Notes under the pieces: model-generated
Seen by the model: only the letters and a program-made list of their open reading frames with translations
Databases searched by the model: none
What the model was told of the DNA's origin: nothing
Program-made: the position numbers and the translations under genes
Assembly (NCBI GenBank): GCA_028819575.1
Contig: JAPPLB010000002.1
Location: 1-64,000, forward strand
Source of the DNA: Bryobacterales bacterium
Lineage (GTDB): Bacteria; Acidobacteriota; Terriglobia; Bryobacterales; UBA6623
Length of the DNA: 64,000 nucleotides
Direction of reading: 5' to 3'
In this document: piece by piece, positions 48,134 through 56,555 of the stretch
Layout: every line of letters begins with the position of its first letter
Position numbering within the stretch: the stretch's first letter is position 1

Positions 48134-49549
48134 ATGTTCGAACGTCATCGAAAGAAGGCGGCCGTCCTTTTTGCAGTCGTCGATGTCGTCCTGCTGATAG
48201 CCGCGTTCGAGGCTGCCTATCAGCTTCGGGTTTTTCTTCCGCTACCGCTCGAGTTCTATATCCTCTCTCCGGTCAAGGGCCTGGTTCTGGTCTTCACTCT
48301 CCTGGTTTGGCTGCTCACGGGGTGGTGGCTTGGTGTTTACGATCGTCTCTACGCACACCAGATCCGCGCTGCGATTTATGACACCGTACGTCAGGTTATC
48401 CTGACCACCCTTGGCCTCGTCGCTTTCCAGTTCATCTTGAAACTGGATATCAGCCGTGTGTTCATCGGTCTGTTTGCCGTTTTCAGTTTTGTTCTGCTGC
48501 TCTTCTATCGAATAGCGGCGGGACCGCTGAGAGGCTGGATACGGCGTCAATTCGGCGCCGAGGCCTTTCATGTGATCGTGGGTTCGGGAGAGACCGCCCT
48601 GGAGGTGGGCCGTCGGATGGAGGCAGCCCGTGAGTACGGAATCCGACTTGTCTCTTTTGTTGATCCGGCCGGGCATCTCAGTCCGAACGTGCATCTCAAG
48701 AAGACGTATCCGGTGTGGCGGGTCAATGATCTGGCCGGCAGGCTCCGGGGCCATGTTATTGACGAGATCATCTTTAGCGTCGAAGCGTCGAAGCTCGTCG
48801 ACTTGGAGGAGATCTTTCTGCTCTGCGATGAGGAGGGAGTCCGTATCCGTGTGGTCATCGATGTTTTTCCCTATGCCCATCGGAACGTCTACCTTGACCG
48901 CTTTGGCACTGTTCCCTTCCTGACCTTCTCTGCAACACCCGATGATGAAGTGCGCCTGTTCGTCAAGAGGGCGCTCGATGTCGTGCTGGCGTCGCTGTCG
49001 CTCGTAGTCTTGTCGGTTCCGATGCTGCTGCTGTCAATCCTGCTGCGGGCGACTTCGAGCGGTCCTGCCATTTTTCGCCAGGTTCGTTGCGGGTTGAACG
49101 GCCGGACGTTTACGTTCTACAAATTCCGCTCGATGGTGGAGAACGCCGACGAGCTCAAGCCGGCCTTGGAGCACCTTAACGAACGGGATGGCCCTATCTT
49201 CAAGATCGCAGACGATCCCCGCATGACCTCCCTAGGCCGCTTTCTTCGCCGCTACTCCATCGACGAGTGGCCGCAGCTTTGGAATATCCTTCGCGGTGAC
49301 ATGTCGTTCGTGGGGCCGCGCCCGGCAGTGCCCTCAGAGGTATCTCAATATGCGACTTGGCAGCGGCGGCGTCTACGGATGCGTCCCGGTCTTACCTGCC
49401 TGTGGGCGATTCACGGACGCGACAACGTGGATTTCGACACCTGGATGAAGCTGGACCTGCAGTACATCGACAACTGGTCACTGTTGCTCGATGTCAAGAT
49501 TTTGCTGCAGTCCATTCCACAGGTCGTGGCCGGACGAGGGGCCAGTTAG
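48134..49549 (+). CDS. Polyprenyl glycosylphosphotransferase (exopolysaccharide initiation)
   Basis: 471 aa from ATG 48134, the usual length for the family. It transfers a sugar-1-phosphate from a UDP-sugar to undecaprenyl phosphate at the inner membrane, starting exopolysaccharide repeat-unit synthesis. Four N-terminal membrane segments (about 10-135), a CoA-binding-like domain (about 145-270, HVIVGSGETALEVGRRMEAA), a fifth membrane segment (KRALDVVLASLSLVVLSVPML) and the C-terminal bacterial sugar transferase domain. The last carries FRQVRCGLNGRTFTFYKFRSM, DPRMTSLGRFLRRYSIDEWPQ and GDMSFVGPRPAVP. It ends tail to tail with the O-antigen-ligase-like gene, overlapping by 4 bases. Which sugar is transferred cannot be told. 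Confidence 0.93.
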   Translation: MFERHRKKAAVLFAVVDVVLLIAAFEAAYQLRVFLPLPLEFYILSPVKGLVLVFTLLVWLLTGWWLGVYDRLYAHQIRAAIYDTVRQVILTTLGLVAFQFILKLDISRVFIGLFAVFSFVLLLFYRIAAGPLRGWIRRQFGAEAFHVIVGSGETALEVGRRMEAAREYGIRLVSFVDPAGHLSPNVHLKKTYPVWRVNDLAGRLRGHVIDEIIFSVEASKLVDLEEIFLLCDEEGVRIRVVIDVFPYAHRNVYLDRFGTVPFLTFSATPDDEVRLFVKRALDVVLASLSLVVLSVPMLLLSILLRATSSGPAIFRQVRCGLNGRTFTFYKFRSMVENADELKPALEHLNERDGPIFKIADDPRMTSLGRFLRRYSIDEWPQLWNILRGDMSFVGPRPAVPSEVSQYATWQRRRLRMRPGLTCLWAIHGRDNVDFDTWMKLDLQYIDNWSLLLDVKILLQSIPQVVAGRGAS

Positions 49550-50817
49550 CCGGCATGTTCCTGTTTGCCGAGCGCAATGATGCGGTACCCCAAAGCGACG
49601 GACACCAGGTAAGCGCCCAGGATCTCGCTGTCTCCGAGGCTTTGGTCGAACAAGCCTGCTACAAGCAGACCCACAGTAGCCGCGGCCACACCATGAGGAA
49701 GCCAAGACAGTCTGTGAACTGCCCTTATTTGCCCGCGGGCGGCTGAGGCGTGGTCCCGGAAGACGGTTAGCAGAAACCATAGGATAAACATGGTTGCCGG
49801 GATGCCCCGTTCCGCTGCGTAGTGGATCACAACATTATGTAAGTGAGCGTAATAGCCCGGGGGGCGCTCCCCAGCGCCAGCCGGCTGAAAGTCGTCAAAA
49901 CGCTCCCGAACCCGCTCCGGCCCCACGCCGAACCAGGGGTGAGCTTCCACCATTCGTACACCCGTTTGCCACATCAGAAGCCGATTTGAATAGGAATCGG
50001 GCTCACCGACGGACTTCAACCTCTGCCTCACTGGTTCCGGAGCGATTCCCATCAATAGCACGAACCCGATCGGCGCGATCCACAGCAGCCTTGGTTTCCA
50101 ATGCCAAACGAGATAGGCGCCACCAGCGAGAGCAGCCGCCCAGGTGCTTCGCGTATAACTCAGCAACAGCACCATCCCGAACACCGCTCCGACCCCGACC
50201 CACACGCCACGTCCCCGCCAGCGCTGTTTTTGACTGAACAGCAGATAACTTGCCAATATCAGCGCCACAAGCATCAGGACTTGGCTGAATGTCATCCAAT
50301 GGCTGAAGAATCCAGTGATGCGGCGACCGACATAACTGTAGTAGAAGCTCTGGCCGCTCGCGTATGCTTCGCCCGCTTTCCACGCGAACTGGCCCAGCGC
50401 CGTGATACTGGATGCCAACATGGCGACGAAGAGCGCTTCGAGCAAGCGCTGAACCTGGCTCATTGTTCGAAAAAGTGAAAACACGACCGGCAGGGTCAAG
50501 AAGACGAGCAGTTTTCGCACTTGCGGCCAGCCAGCCGCCGGGTCATCCGAGAAGGCGAGCGACAGCAATGTCCATGAGACGAAACCCACGAGGGGGGTGG
50601 CGATCGGAGGCACCCGGATACGTTCCCTGGAAGCAACCAACCCTACACATGCCGCGGCAAGAGCCGTATGCGCCACAAAGATCGAGACGAGTTGACCCAC
50701 ACTTGAGACAAACGCCGCGACGAAAGCGTAGCGTCTCAGGCGATCGCGCAGGTCAACCCCGACTGCGGGCGAGATCGTGCGGACTTCGGATGCCATTGAA
50801 ACCAACCAGTATGCCAT
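49546..50817 (-). CDS. O-antigen ligase/Wzy-like polymerase membrane protein
   Basis: 423 aa, ATG 50817 (ATG 50796 is an alternative). About ten membrane segments. A periplasmic loop has the pattern of the Wzy_C/O-antigen ligase family: SNRLLMWQTGVRMVEAHPWFGVGPERVRERF and then YAHLHNVVIHYAAERGIPATMFILWF, in which the His in AHLHN is characteristic. It would polymerise or ligate lipid-linked oligosaccharides. Convergent overlap with the sugar transferase suggests a small exopolysaccharide locus, although Wzx and other glycosyltransferases are not in the window. Confidence 0.88.
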   Translation of the reverse strand: MAYWLVSMASEVRTISPAVGVDLRDRLRRYAFVAAFVSSVGQLVSIFVAHTALAAACVGLVASRERIRVPPIATPLVGFVSWTLLSLAFSDDPAAGWPQVRKLLVFLTLPVVFSLFRTMSQVQRLLEALFVAMLASSITALGQFAWKAGEAYASGQSFYYSYVGRRITGFFSHWMTFSQVLMLVALILASYLLFSQKQRWRGRGVWVGVGAVFGMVLLLSYTRSTWAAALAGGAYLVWHWKPRLLWIAPIGFVLLMGIAPEPVRQRLKSVGEPDSYSNRLLMWQTGVRMVEAHPWFGVGPERVRERFDDFQPAGAGERPPGYYAHLHNVVIHYAAERGIPATMFILWFLLTVFRDHASAARGQIRAVHRLSWLPHGVAAATVGLLVAGLFDQSLGDSEILGAYLVSVALGYRIIALGKQEHAG

Positions 50818-51148
50818 CGGGATCGAGCGGGAAGGTCGCCAACCGATCCAAATACGTCTGTACGCTTACGGACCTCCGATAACGGTCCGCCGCCGCGCGA
50901 GGAGAACGACCGCTGTTGTTCTCGGGATTATCTGTCGCGCCGGCAGAAATGCATGCAGTCGTCTTTACGGTACCCGTTGGCGTCGCGGCGGGATCCGAGG
51001 TTTCCCGACGATCGGCACGGATCGAGTTACCCGTAGCGCTGTAACGAACGCCGAGGATCGCGTCCGCAGCCGTGACGTCTGCCGCTTCCTCTCGGAAATG
51101 GCCATGCCGGGTGGCGTCGCGGCGGCGAATCCGTCTCGGCGTTGCAAA
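50818..51148. other. Gene-free spacer
   Basis: 331 bases between two minus-strand genes. A small stem CGGACC (50869-50874) / GGTCCG (50884-50889) is present without a T-run. No gene, repeat copy or promoter was recognised. Confidence 0.4.
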
Positions 51149-52453
51149 TCACACTTCTTCCAGCGGTTCGCTCGAGTCGCCGAACTTCTTCGGGCGGATT
51201 CCGAATTTGGCAAGCATCGAGAGATAAAGGCCGCACGCCTTGCGGTCCGGTTTCTCGAGGTAGTCGAGGGTGCGCCCACCTTGAATCTGCCCGCCGGCGC
51301 CACCCAGCAACACAATAGGCAACTGCTTGGCGTCGTGCCGGCCCGTCAGCATGCTTGAGCAATACATAAGCATCGAGTTGTCGAGCGCAGTTCTTTCACC
51401 CTCCTGAATCTGGTCCAGCTTACGAGCGATGTAGGCGAACTGCTCCAGGAAGAACTGATTCACCCTCAGGTAGTCGGCGTCGTCCCGATGGGATAGTTCG
51501 TGGTGGCCGACATCGACGCCCAAATGCCGGAACAGCAGATAGCTGTGATCGTTGTTGAGCTTCAGCGTCGAGACACGCGTCGTGTCGGTCTGGAAGCCAA
51601 GCACCAGGATGTCGCACATCAGCCGCATGTGCTCGGCGAGATTCTGTGGAATGCCGTCCGGCGGACGCGGAATGTTGGGCTTGTCGAGCGTCGGCCGCCA
51701 ACCTTGCATCTCCCCGTTGCTGCCGGCCTGCTCGATGCGACGCTCGACCTCTCGTACGGAGTTGAGGTACTCGTCGAGCTTGTGTTGATCGGCCGAGCTG
51801 ATATTCCGGCGAAACCGATTCGCGTCGGACAGCACGGCATCGAGCACGCTCTTGTCCGCTTCTTGTACAGAATCCTTGAAAAGTCGATCGAATGCGAGGG
51901 CCGGATAGAGTTCCAAAGGCGTCGGGGTCGTCGGAGAACTCCACGAGATATGCGAGCTGTAGAGCATCGAGTAGTTCTTGTGGATTCCCGGATTCGATCT
52001 CTCACAACCGAGCACCAAGCTGGGAACCTTGGTCGAATATCCATACTGTTGAGCTACGACCTGGTCGACGCTCGTGCCGGAACGAATCTCGCCACCGGAC
52101 GCGAGTGGCGCACCGGAAAGCAGGTTGCCGGTCTGCGAACTGTGGATGTTGCCCTTGAGGGCTTCCTCGTTGTACAGCCCGCGGACAAAAAGAAGTTTCT
52201 CACGGAAGTCAGCCAGTGGAGTCAACACCTGGCCGAGCGCCATCTGCTTACCTTCACCCCTGGCCCACCATTCTTTGCTCCTAAATCCATTCCCCGAGAA
52301 CAGCACGGCCAAACGAACAGGAGCCTGGCTACTGTTCTTCACGGCGGCGGCCGCTCGGTCACCCCATACAGGGACAGACTCCATCCATGGCAACGCCATC
52401 GTGACACCGAGGCCGCGGAGGAAGGTGCGGCGAGAAAAGAGATGAGTCCTCAT
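51149..52453 (-). CDS. Tat-exported DUF1552 protein, partner of 52482
   Basis: 434 aa, ATG 52453 with AGGAGGT upstream. Twin-arginine leader SRRTFLRGLGVTMALPWMES. DUF1552 spans most of the protein (VRLAVLFSGNGFRSKEWWARGEG, IHSSQTGNLLSGAP, GTSVDQVVAQQYG, LDNSMLMYCSSMLTGRHDAKQLPIVLLGGAGG). DUF1552 is the usual neighbour of DUF1592-type cytochromes, playing the part DUF1501 plays for DUF1549. Biochemical role unknown; likely periplasmic. Confidence 0.92.
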   Translation of the reverse strand: MRTHLFSRRTFLRGLGVTMALPWMESVPVWGDRAAAAVKNSSQAPVRLAVLFSGNGFRSKEWWARGEGKQMALGQVLTPLADFREKLLFVRGLYNEEALKGNIHSSQTGNLLSGAPLASGGEIRSGTSVDQVVAQQYGYSTKVPSLVLGCERSNPGIHKNYSMLYSSHISWSSPTTPTPLELYPALAFDRLFKDSVQEADKSVLDAVLSDANRFRRNISSADQHKLDEYLNSVREVERRIEQAGSNGEMQGWRPTLDKPNIPRPPDGIPQNLAEHMRLMCDILVLGFQTDTTRVSTLKLNNDHSYLLFRHLGVDVGHHELSHRDDADYLRVNQFFLEQFAYIARKLDQIQEGERTALDNSMLMYCSSMLTGRHDAKQLPIVLLGGAGGQIQGGRTLDYLEKPDRKACGLYLSMLAKFGIRPKKFGDSSEPLEEV

Positions 52454-52458
52454 GAGCT

Positions 52459-52465
52459 ACCTCCT
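52459..52465 (-). promoter_or_regulatory. Ribosome binding site for the DUF1552 gene
   Basis: AGGAGGT on the minus strand, five bases before ATG 52453; one of the strongest in the window. Confidence 0.8.
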
Positions 52466-52481
52466 GAATACCATGGATGGT

Positions 52482-55400
52482 TCACCGCGCATCTGCAAGT
52501 GGAGTCTCTCTGCCCCGGATTCTCCGGAACTGAGGACTCTGGACAATCATATCGATGACCGACGAAAAACGGTAGCCGTTTTTCGGGAGCCGCTCCTGCA
52601 TTTCGGCGAGCAGCGGTTCATCCGAGAGCTGCACTTCCCGGCCGAGGGCGTAGCCCAGCAGTTTGCGGCAGAACTGGCGGAGGATGGCTTGAGTACGCTT
52701 CTCCAGGAGGTATTCCCGCAGGCCCTCCAAACCGTTGATTCGACTTCCGTCGGGAAGGTTCGTGCGGGTGTCGATGGGTCGGCCGGCGAGATCACTCTGA
52801 CGGCGGCGGCCGATGGCATCAAAGCCCTCCAGCGCGAAGCCGAACGGGTCGATCCTCTGGTGGCATGAAGAGCATTGAGGGTCGCTGGTATGTCGTGCGA
52901 CCAGTTGGCGGACCGTCAACCCTTCGATTTCGGTTTCATCGGCGGGAAGTTGAGGGACTTTTCGAGGCGGGCGGGGCAACTTCTCCCCCAGGAGCACTTC
53001 GCTGACCCAGTTTCCTCGAAGGATCGGGCTCGTTCGCGATGCGCCCGATTGTCTCGCGAGGGTTGCCGCAAGCCCCAAGATTCCACCACGCCCATGCCGA
53101 CGCATGCCTTCGATACGACGCCATGACTCTCCTTCGACTCCCTCGATTCCATAGAAGCGAGCCATGCGTTCGTTCAGGAAGGTGTGGTCGGCGTCGAACA
53201 GACTCAGCAAGGAGCCGTCTCTTTGGAATACATCGGTGAAGAACCTGATCGATTCCTCGTACATGTCGCCGCGAAGATCCTCGAACTCAGGAAAGTACTT
53301 TTCGCTCTTCTCGTCGAGCGAATCGAAATCCTGGATATGCAACCACTGGCAGGCGAACTCCGTGGCCAAGCGCCGCACACGATCGTCCGTCAACATTCGC
53401 CGGGTTTGTTTCTTCAGCGCTGCAGGTTCGTGCAGGGCGCCTGAGGCGGCGAGGGCACGGAGTTCCCGATCCGGTTGCGACGACCAGAGGAAGTAACTCA
53501 GACGGCTCGCGAGTTCCCAATCGGAAACCGTGGCGGCATCCGTACTGATTGGCGCGTTTTCGAGCCGGTACAGAAAAGCCGGCGCGACGAAGACACGGGC
53601 GAGAGTCAGCCGAAAGGCATCTTCGTGGGACAGTTCCTGACCGCGCATGTCTCGATACAGACCGCGTAACTCATCCGCTTCATCAAGGGTCAGCGGGCGG
53701 CGCCAGGCTTGTGCGGCGAAATCGACGAGCGCGTCGACCTGTATGGGCTCGTGAGCAACCAGCTCTTTGCGGTACGCGGCGGCTCGCTGGTCAAACGGCT
53801 CGCGAAGAGGTTTGACCGCCTCGTACTGAGAACGATCTTCGACTCCGTTGCCTTCGAACGCTTCCAGGAGCAGGTCCAACGCAGTGACTCTCAGCAATGG
53901 ACTCCGACTGACGTAGTGAAGCTCTTGCCAGAGCCGGTCGAGTCGAGATTTCTGCGCATCGTCGAGCATCAGCCGCGAGAGATGATCATCCTCCCGATAA
54001 AACAGCGCAAGCGTGAGCACTTCGTCGACGGGAACGATCTGGTTGAAGCAAAGCGCCGCCGGAAACAGGCTGCGGTACTCATCGAATGCCGCCTCGAGCC
54101 GCCGCCGGGCCGGGTTGTTCCGGTCGATGAGAAAGGCCCGATTGAAGGAAACATCTCTACGATCCGCGAACACCTGGGTGACTCTGGAGAAGGTGACAAC
54201 GACCTCGCTCGGGAGCAGCCCGGAGGTGATGGCCGGCGTCCCGACGGCCACGTCCACTTGTACGCTCCCGCCGCCTCCCATCTCCTTGTCGAGCACGGCG
54301 GTTGCCACCAGCTCGCGACCGGCCGCCAAGTGGCCGGGCAAACGGATCGTCATCACTGAGGGAGCGCTTGTCCAGACGGAGGCAGGGTCGATGGCGCTCC
54401 CATCGGGACGCCTGCCGAACATCCCCACATCCCAGCCCCACTGCTCCGAGCCATCCGCTGGTTCGAAGAGGTCCGAACCTCGATACAGCTCTCGGACGTC
54501 ACGCAGGTACATGTCCGGGCGGCCGGCTGCGACAAGCCGCGGCTCTTTCCACACTACGTGGTCATGATCGCCGCCATCCCCCGCGTCCGTGGTCACGAGC
54601 GAGAGGACGACGGTTTTTTCTCCGCGTAGATCCTCGGGGATGGAGAAACGGATTTCCTGCTGCGTGAGCAAGGGATCGGCCGGTTCCATCCATCGTGACG
54701 GGCCTCCCTTTCTCCCGATCAGGCCGACGGGACCAAACGTCCAAAGCCCCCTCTGCCACGCGGCGATGTCTTCCGCGAGAGCGGGAGCGTCCTGCGGCGC
54801 CGCGCGGCGCCACCGGGAACGGAGGTCGTCCAGGAGCAGCGATGACGGGGGGCCGGTGAGGCTTTTCCAGAGAGTGGCGAGATACTTTGCGCTCAGGCCG
54901 CGTTCGCGCGCCACGGCCTCGATCGTCTTACCGCCCGTCGTGAGCGCGTCCCGTTCAACAAGGGTCGCGGCAAGGTATTTCTCCAGCGGCAGGCGGCCGG
55001 CCAAGCCGATTCGAGTGTCACCGTGGACAGCGACGTTGCCGACTTTCGAACCGACCCCAAGATCCGCGGTGTCAGCAAACTGCCCGTAGAGAGAACGAAT
55101 CTCGGCAAGGGTTTCGTCTGTCCAGTCGCGACGGGTCGTGTTTGGCGAGAAGCGGAAGCCATCCGGGAGCAGCACGGCATGGCGGGCAATCCGCTTCGCT
55201 GCGTCGAGATACTTGTTCAACAGGGCCGGTGACATGACGAGCGCGTTGCCGGTATTCGTGAATCCTTCCCCCGCCGCGCTATCGGTGGGGAATTCGCGGG
55301 CCGGATTCAAGTCGACTGCTGTCAAGTCCCGGATCGTGTAGGTGTACTCGGCATTGTTGAGCCGACGCAGAACAACCGGTCCCGGATCTCCGGCATTGGC

Positions 55401-55877
55401 CAAAGCCTCGGCATGGAGATACCGTTCGGCCCAGCCGCGCAGTTTATTCCGCTGCTCCGATGAGGGCGGCCTTGCGGACTCGGGCGGCATCTCACCGTTG
55501 TCGAGCATTTCGACAACCTTGAGCCAGGTCTTCGTGTCTCCTCGCACTTCCGCCAGTGTCGCGAACCGTTCGAGATCCAGCTCACCAACTCGAGCCGCCG
55601 TTGAATGGCAGCCCAGGCAGAACTGCCGCATGATCGGCCGAACCTCAGTCCGGTATTCGTCAGCCAATCCAGCGAAGAAACGCAGGCCGGGCTCGGCCGA
55701 GTGAACCCTGGGCGCGCAAACCAAAGCTGCGCCCAGAAGCGCCAAGACAGCGAAGGAGCGGGGAGCAATGAACACGTTCTTCTTGCGGCAGCAGGAAGTG
55801 AATTTCCGCCAAAGGCCCAAGGCGGCAAAAAAGTTCATGCCGGGCTTGCCATCGAGTTCAGGGAAAGTTGGTTGCAT
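52482..55877 (-). CDS. Secreted DUF1587/DUF1595/DUF1592/DUF1588/DUF1585 cytochrome protein
   Basis: About 1131 aa from ATG 55877; ATG 55838, GTG 55775 and ATG 55994 are other in-frame starts, and the frame is open still further up through a repeat. The hydrophobic signal core is FAVLALLGAALVCAP. Domains in order: cytochrome motif C87-LG-CH, DUF1587 (about 165-235, NNAEYTYTIRDL), DUF1595 (about 710-770), DUF1592 (about 755-890, APAFLYRLE, ELASRLSYFLWSSQPD), DUF1588 (about 950-1035, with C1002-SS-CH-QRIDPFGFALEGFD) and DUF1585 (about 1055-1125). The long middle section (240-700) exceeds the typical family length. It pairs with the DUF1552 gene 28 bases downstream. It is the DUF1592-type counterpart of the DUF1549 modules. 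Confidence 0.9.
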   Translation of the reverse strand: MQPTFPELDGKPGMNFFAALGLWRKFTSCCRKKNVFIAPRSFAVLALLGAALVCAPRVHSAEPGLRFFAGLADEYRTEVRPIMRQFCLGCHSTAARVGELDLERFATLAEVRGDTKTWLKVVEMLDNGEMPPESARPPSSEQRNKLRGWAERYLHAEALANAGDPGPVVLRRLNNAEYTYTIRDLTAVDLNPAREFPTDSAAGEGFTNTGNALVMSPALLNKYLDAAKRIARHAVLLPDGFRFSPNTTRRDWTDETLAEIRSLYGQFADTADLGVGSKVGNVAVHGDTRIGLAGRLPLEKYLAATLVERDALTTGGKTIEAVARERGLSAKYLATLWKSLTGPPSSLLLDDLRSRWRRAAPQDAPALAEDIAAWQRGLWTFGPVGLIGRKGGPSRWMEPADPLLTQQEIRFSIPEDLRGEKTVVLSLVTTDAGDGGDHDHVVWKEPRLVAAGRPDMYLRDVRELYRGSDLFEPADGSEQWGWDVGMFGRRPDGSAIDPASVWTSAPSVMTIRLPGHLAAGRELVATAVLDKEMGGGGSVQVDVAVGTPAITSGLLPSEVVVTFSRVTQVFADRRDVSFNRAFLIDRNNPARRRLEAAFDEYRSLFPAALCFNQIVPVDEVLTLALFYREDDHLSRLMLDDAQKSRLDRLWQELHYVSRSPLLRVTALDLLLEAFEGNGVEDRSQYEAVKPLREPFDQRAAAYRKELVAHEPIQVDALVDFAAQAWRRPLTLDEADELRGLYRDMRGQELSHEDAFRLTLARVFVAPAFLYRLENAPISTDAATVSDWELASRLSYFLWSSQPDRELRALAASGALHEPAALKKQTRRMLTDDRVRRLATEFACQWLHIQDFDSLDEKSEKYFPEFEDLRGDMYEESIRFFTDVFQRDGSLLSLFDADHTFLNERMARFYGIEGVEGESWRRIEGMRRHGRGGILGLAATLARQSGASRTSPILRGNWVSEVLLGEKLPRPPRKVPQLPADETEIEGLTVRQLVARHTSDPQCSSCHQRIDPFGFALEGFDAIGRRRQSDLAGRPIDTRTNLPDGSRINGLEGLREYLLEKRTQAILRQFCRKLLGYALGREVQLSDEPLLAEMQERLPKNGYRFSSVIDMIVQSPQFRRIRGRETPLADAR

Positions 55878-56033
55878 GATACGGTCACTCTCGTCCCACT
55901 TTCCTAGCAAAATTGTAGCGCTGATCGAGCACAGCGCCACAAGCCGAAGTCTGACAACGCAATCCAGAGCGCCCCCTTTCTCAGCATGACTCATTGGACT
56001 TTCACCGCAGCGGAGGAAGCCCGGAGGACGACG

Positions 56034-56370
56034 GGAGCTGTGGCGAACGGCGCTCCTCTCAAGGCCGACCGAGAACGGCGGACGGGACGTGGACCCTTGA
56101 CCGGGGGGCCGAGAAATGCCGGGAAATCGTGGGGAATAGCGGGTAGGGAAGCACAAAAGCCGTGTTCCGAGTCTCGTGTCTCGTGAAAACCCTTACAAGC
56201 CGTGTTGCCGGCACAGGGGGCGGCAGCCGCCACAGCGAGCGCCGCGGGGACGGGAAGTCAAACTTGATGATTTCCGCCTCGTTGTCCTCATGCTATGCCG
56301 TCTGGGACGGGAAAAAGACTGAAGGGCTTCAGTACCAAAAGGTCATGTTTCGTGATTCGTGTCTCGTGAC
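56034..56370 (-). repeat. Family-2 repeat, inverted copy
   Basis: Read on the minus strand it carries the 59-bp repeat (56034-56092), the TTTCCC-rich spacer, CACGAGACACGAGACTCGG words near 56180, and the hairpin at 56312-56333. Further CACGAATCACGAAACATG words lie near 56355. The 228-bp units of the direct copies are absent. It fills most of the gene-free interval 55878-56555. Confidence 0.75.
56312..56333 (-). terminator. Terminator-like hairpin of family 2, inverted copy
   Basis: ACTGAAGGGCTTCAGT with five A on its plus-strand left side, so on the minus strand it reads as stem-loop plus T-run. No minus-strand gene ends just before it. Confidence 0.45.
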
Positions 56371-56555
56371 TCATGACCCGCCCAGGCTTCGCCGCACCGG
56401 TTGAGGAGAAGACAGGGTCGCGGCATGCCGTCCTCGCAGAGGACGATTCGGTGAGCGGACTCTTTGCCGTGATTACTGCAAGAAGCCGCACCCGCGTTAG
56501 AATTGCTATGGAGGATGGGCGGAAGCATCGCGCGTTCCCGGACCACTACGGCCTG
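56371..56555. other. Spacer before gene 56556
   Basis: TTAGAAT near 56499 could be a -10 box. An in-frame ATG at 56508 would lengthen the downstream protein but lacks a signal peptide at its start. Nothing else recognised. Confidence 0.35.
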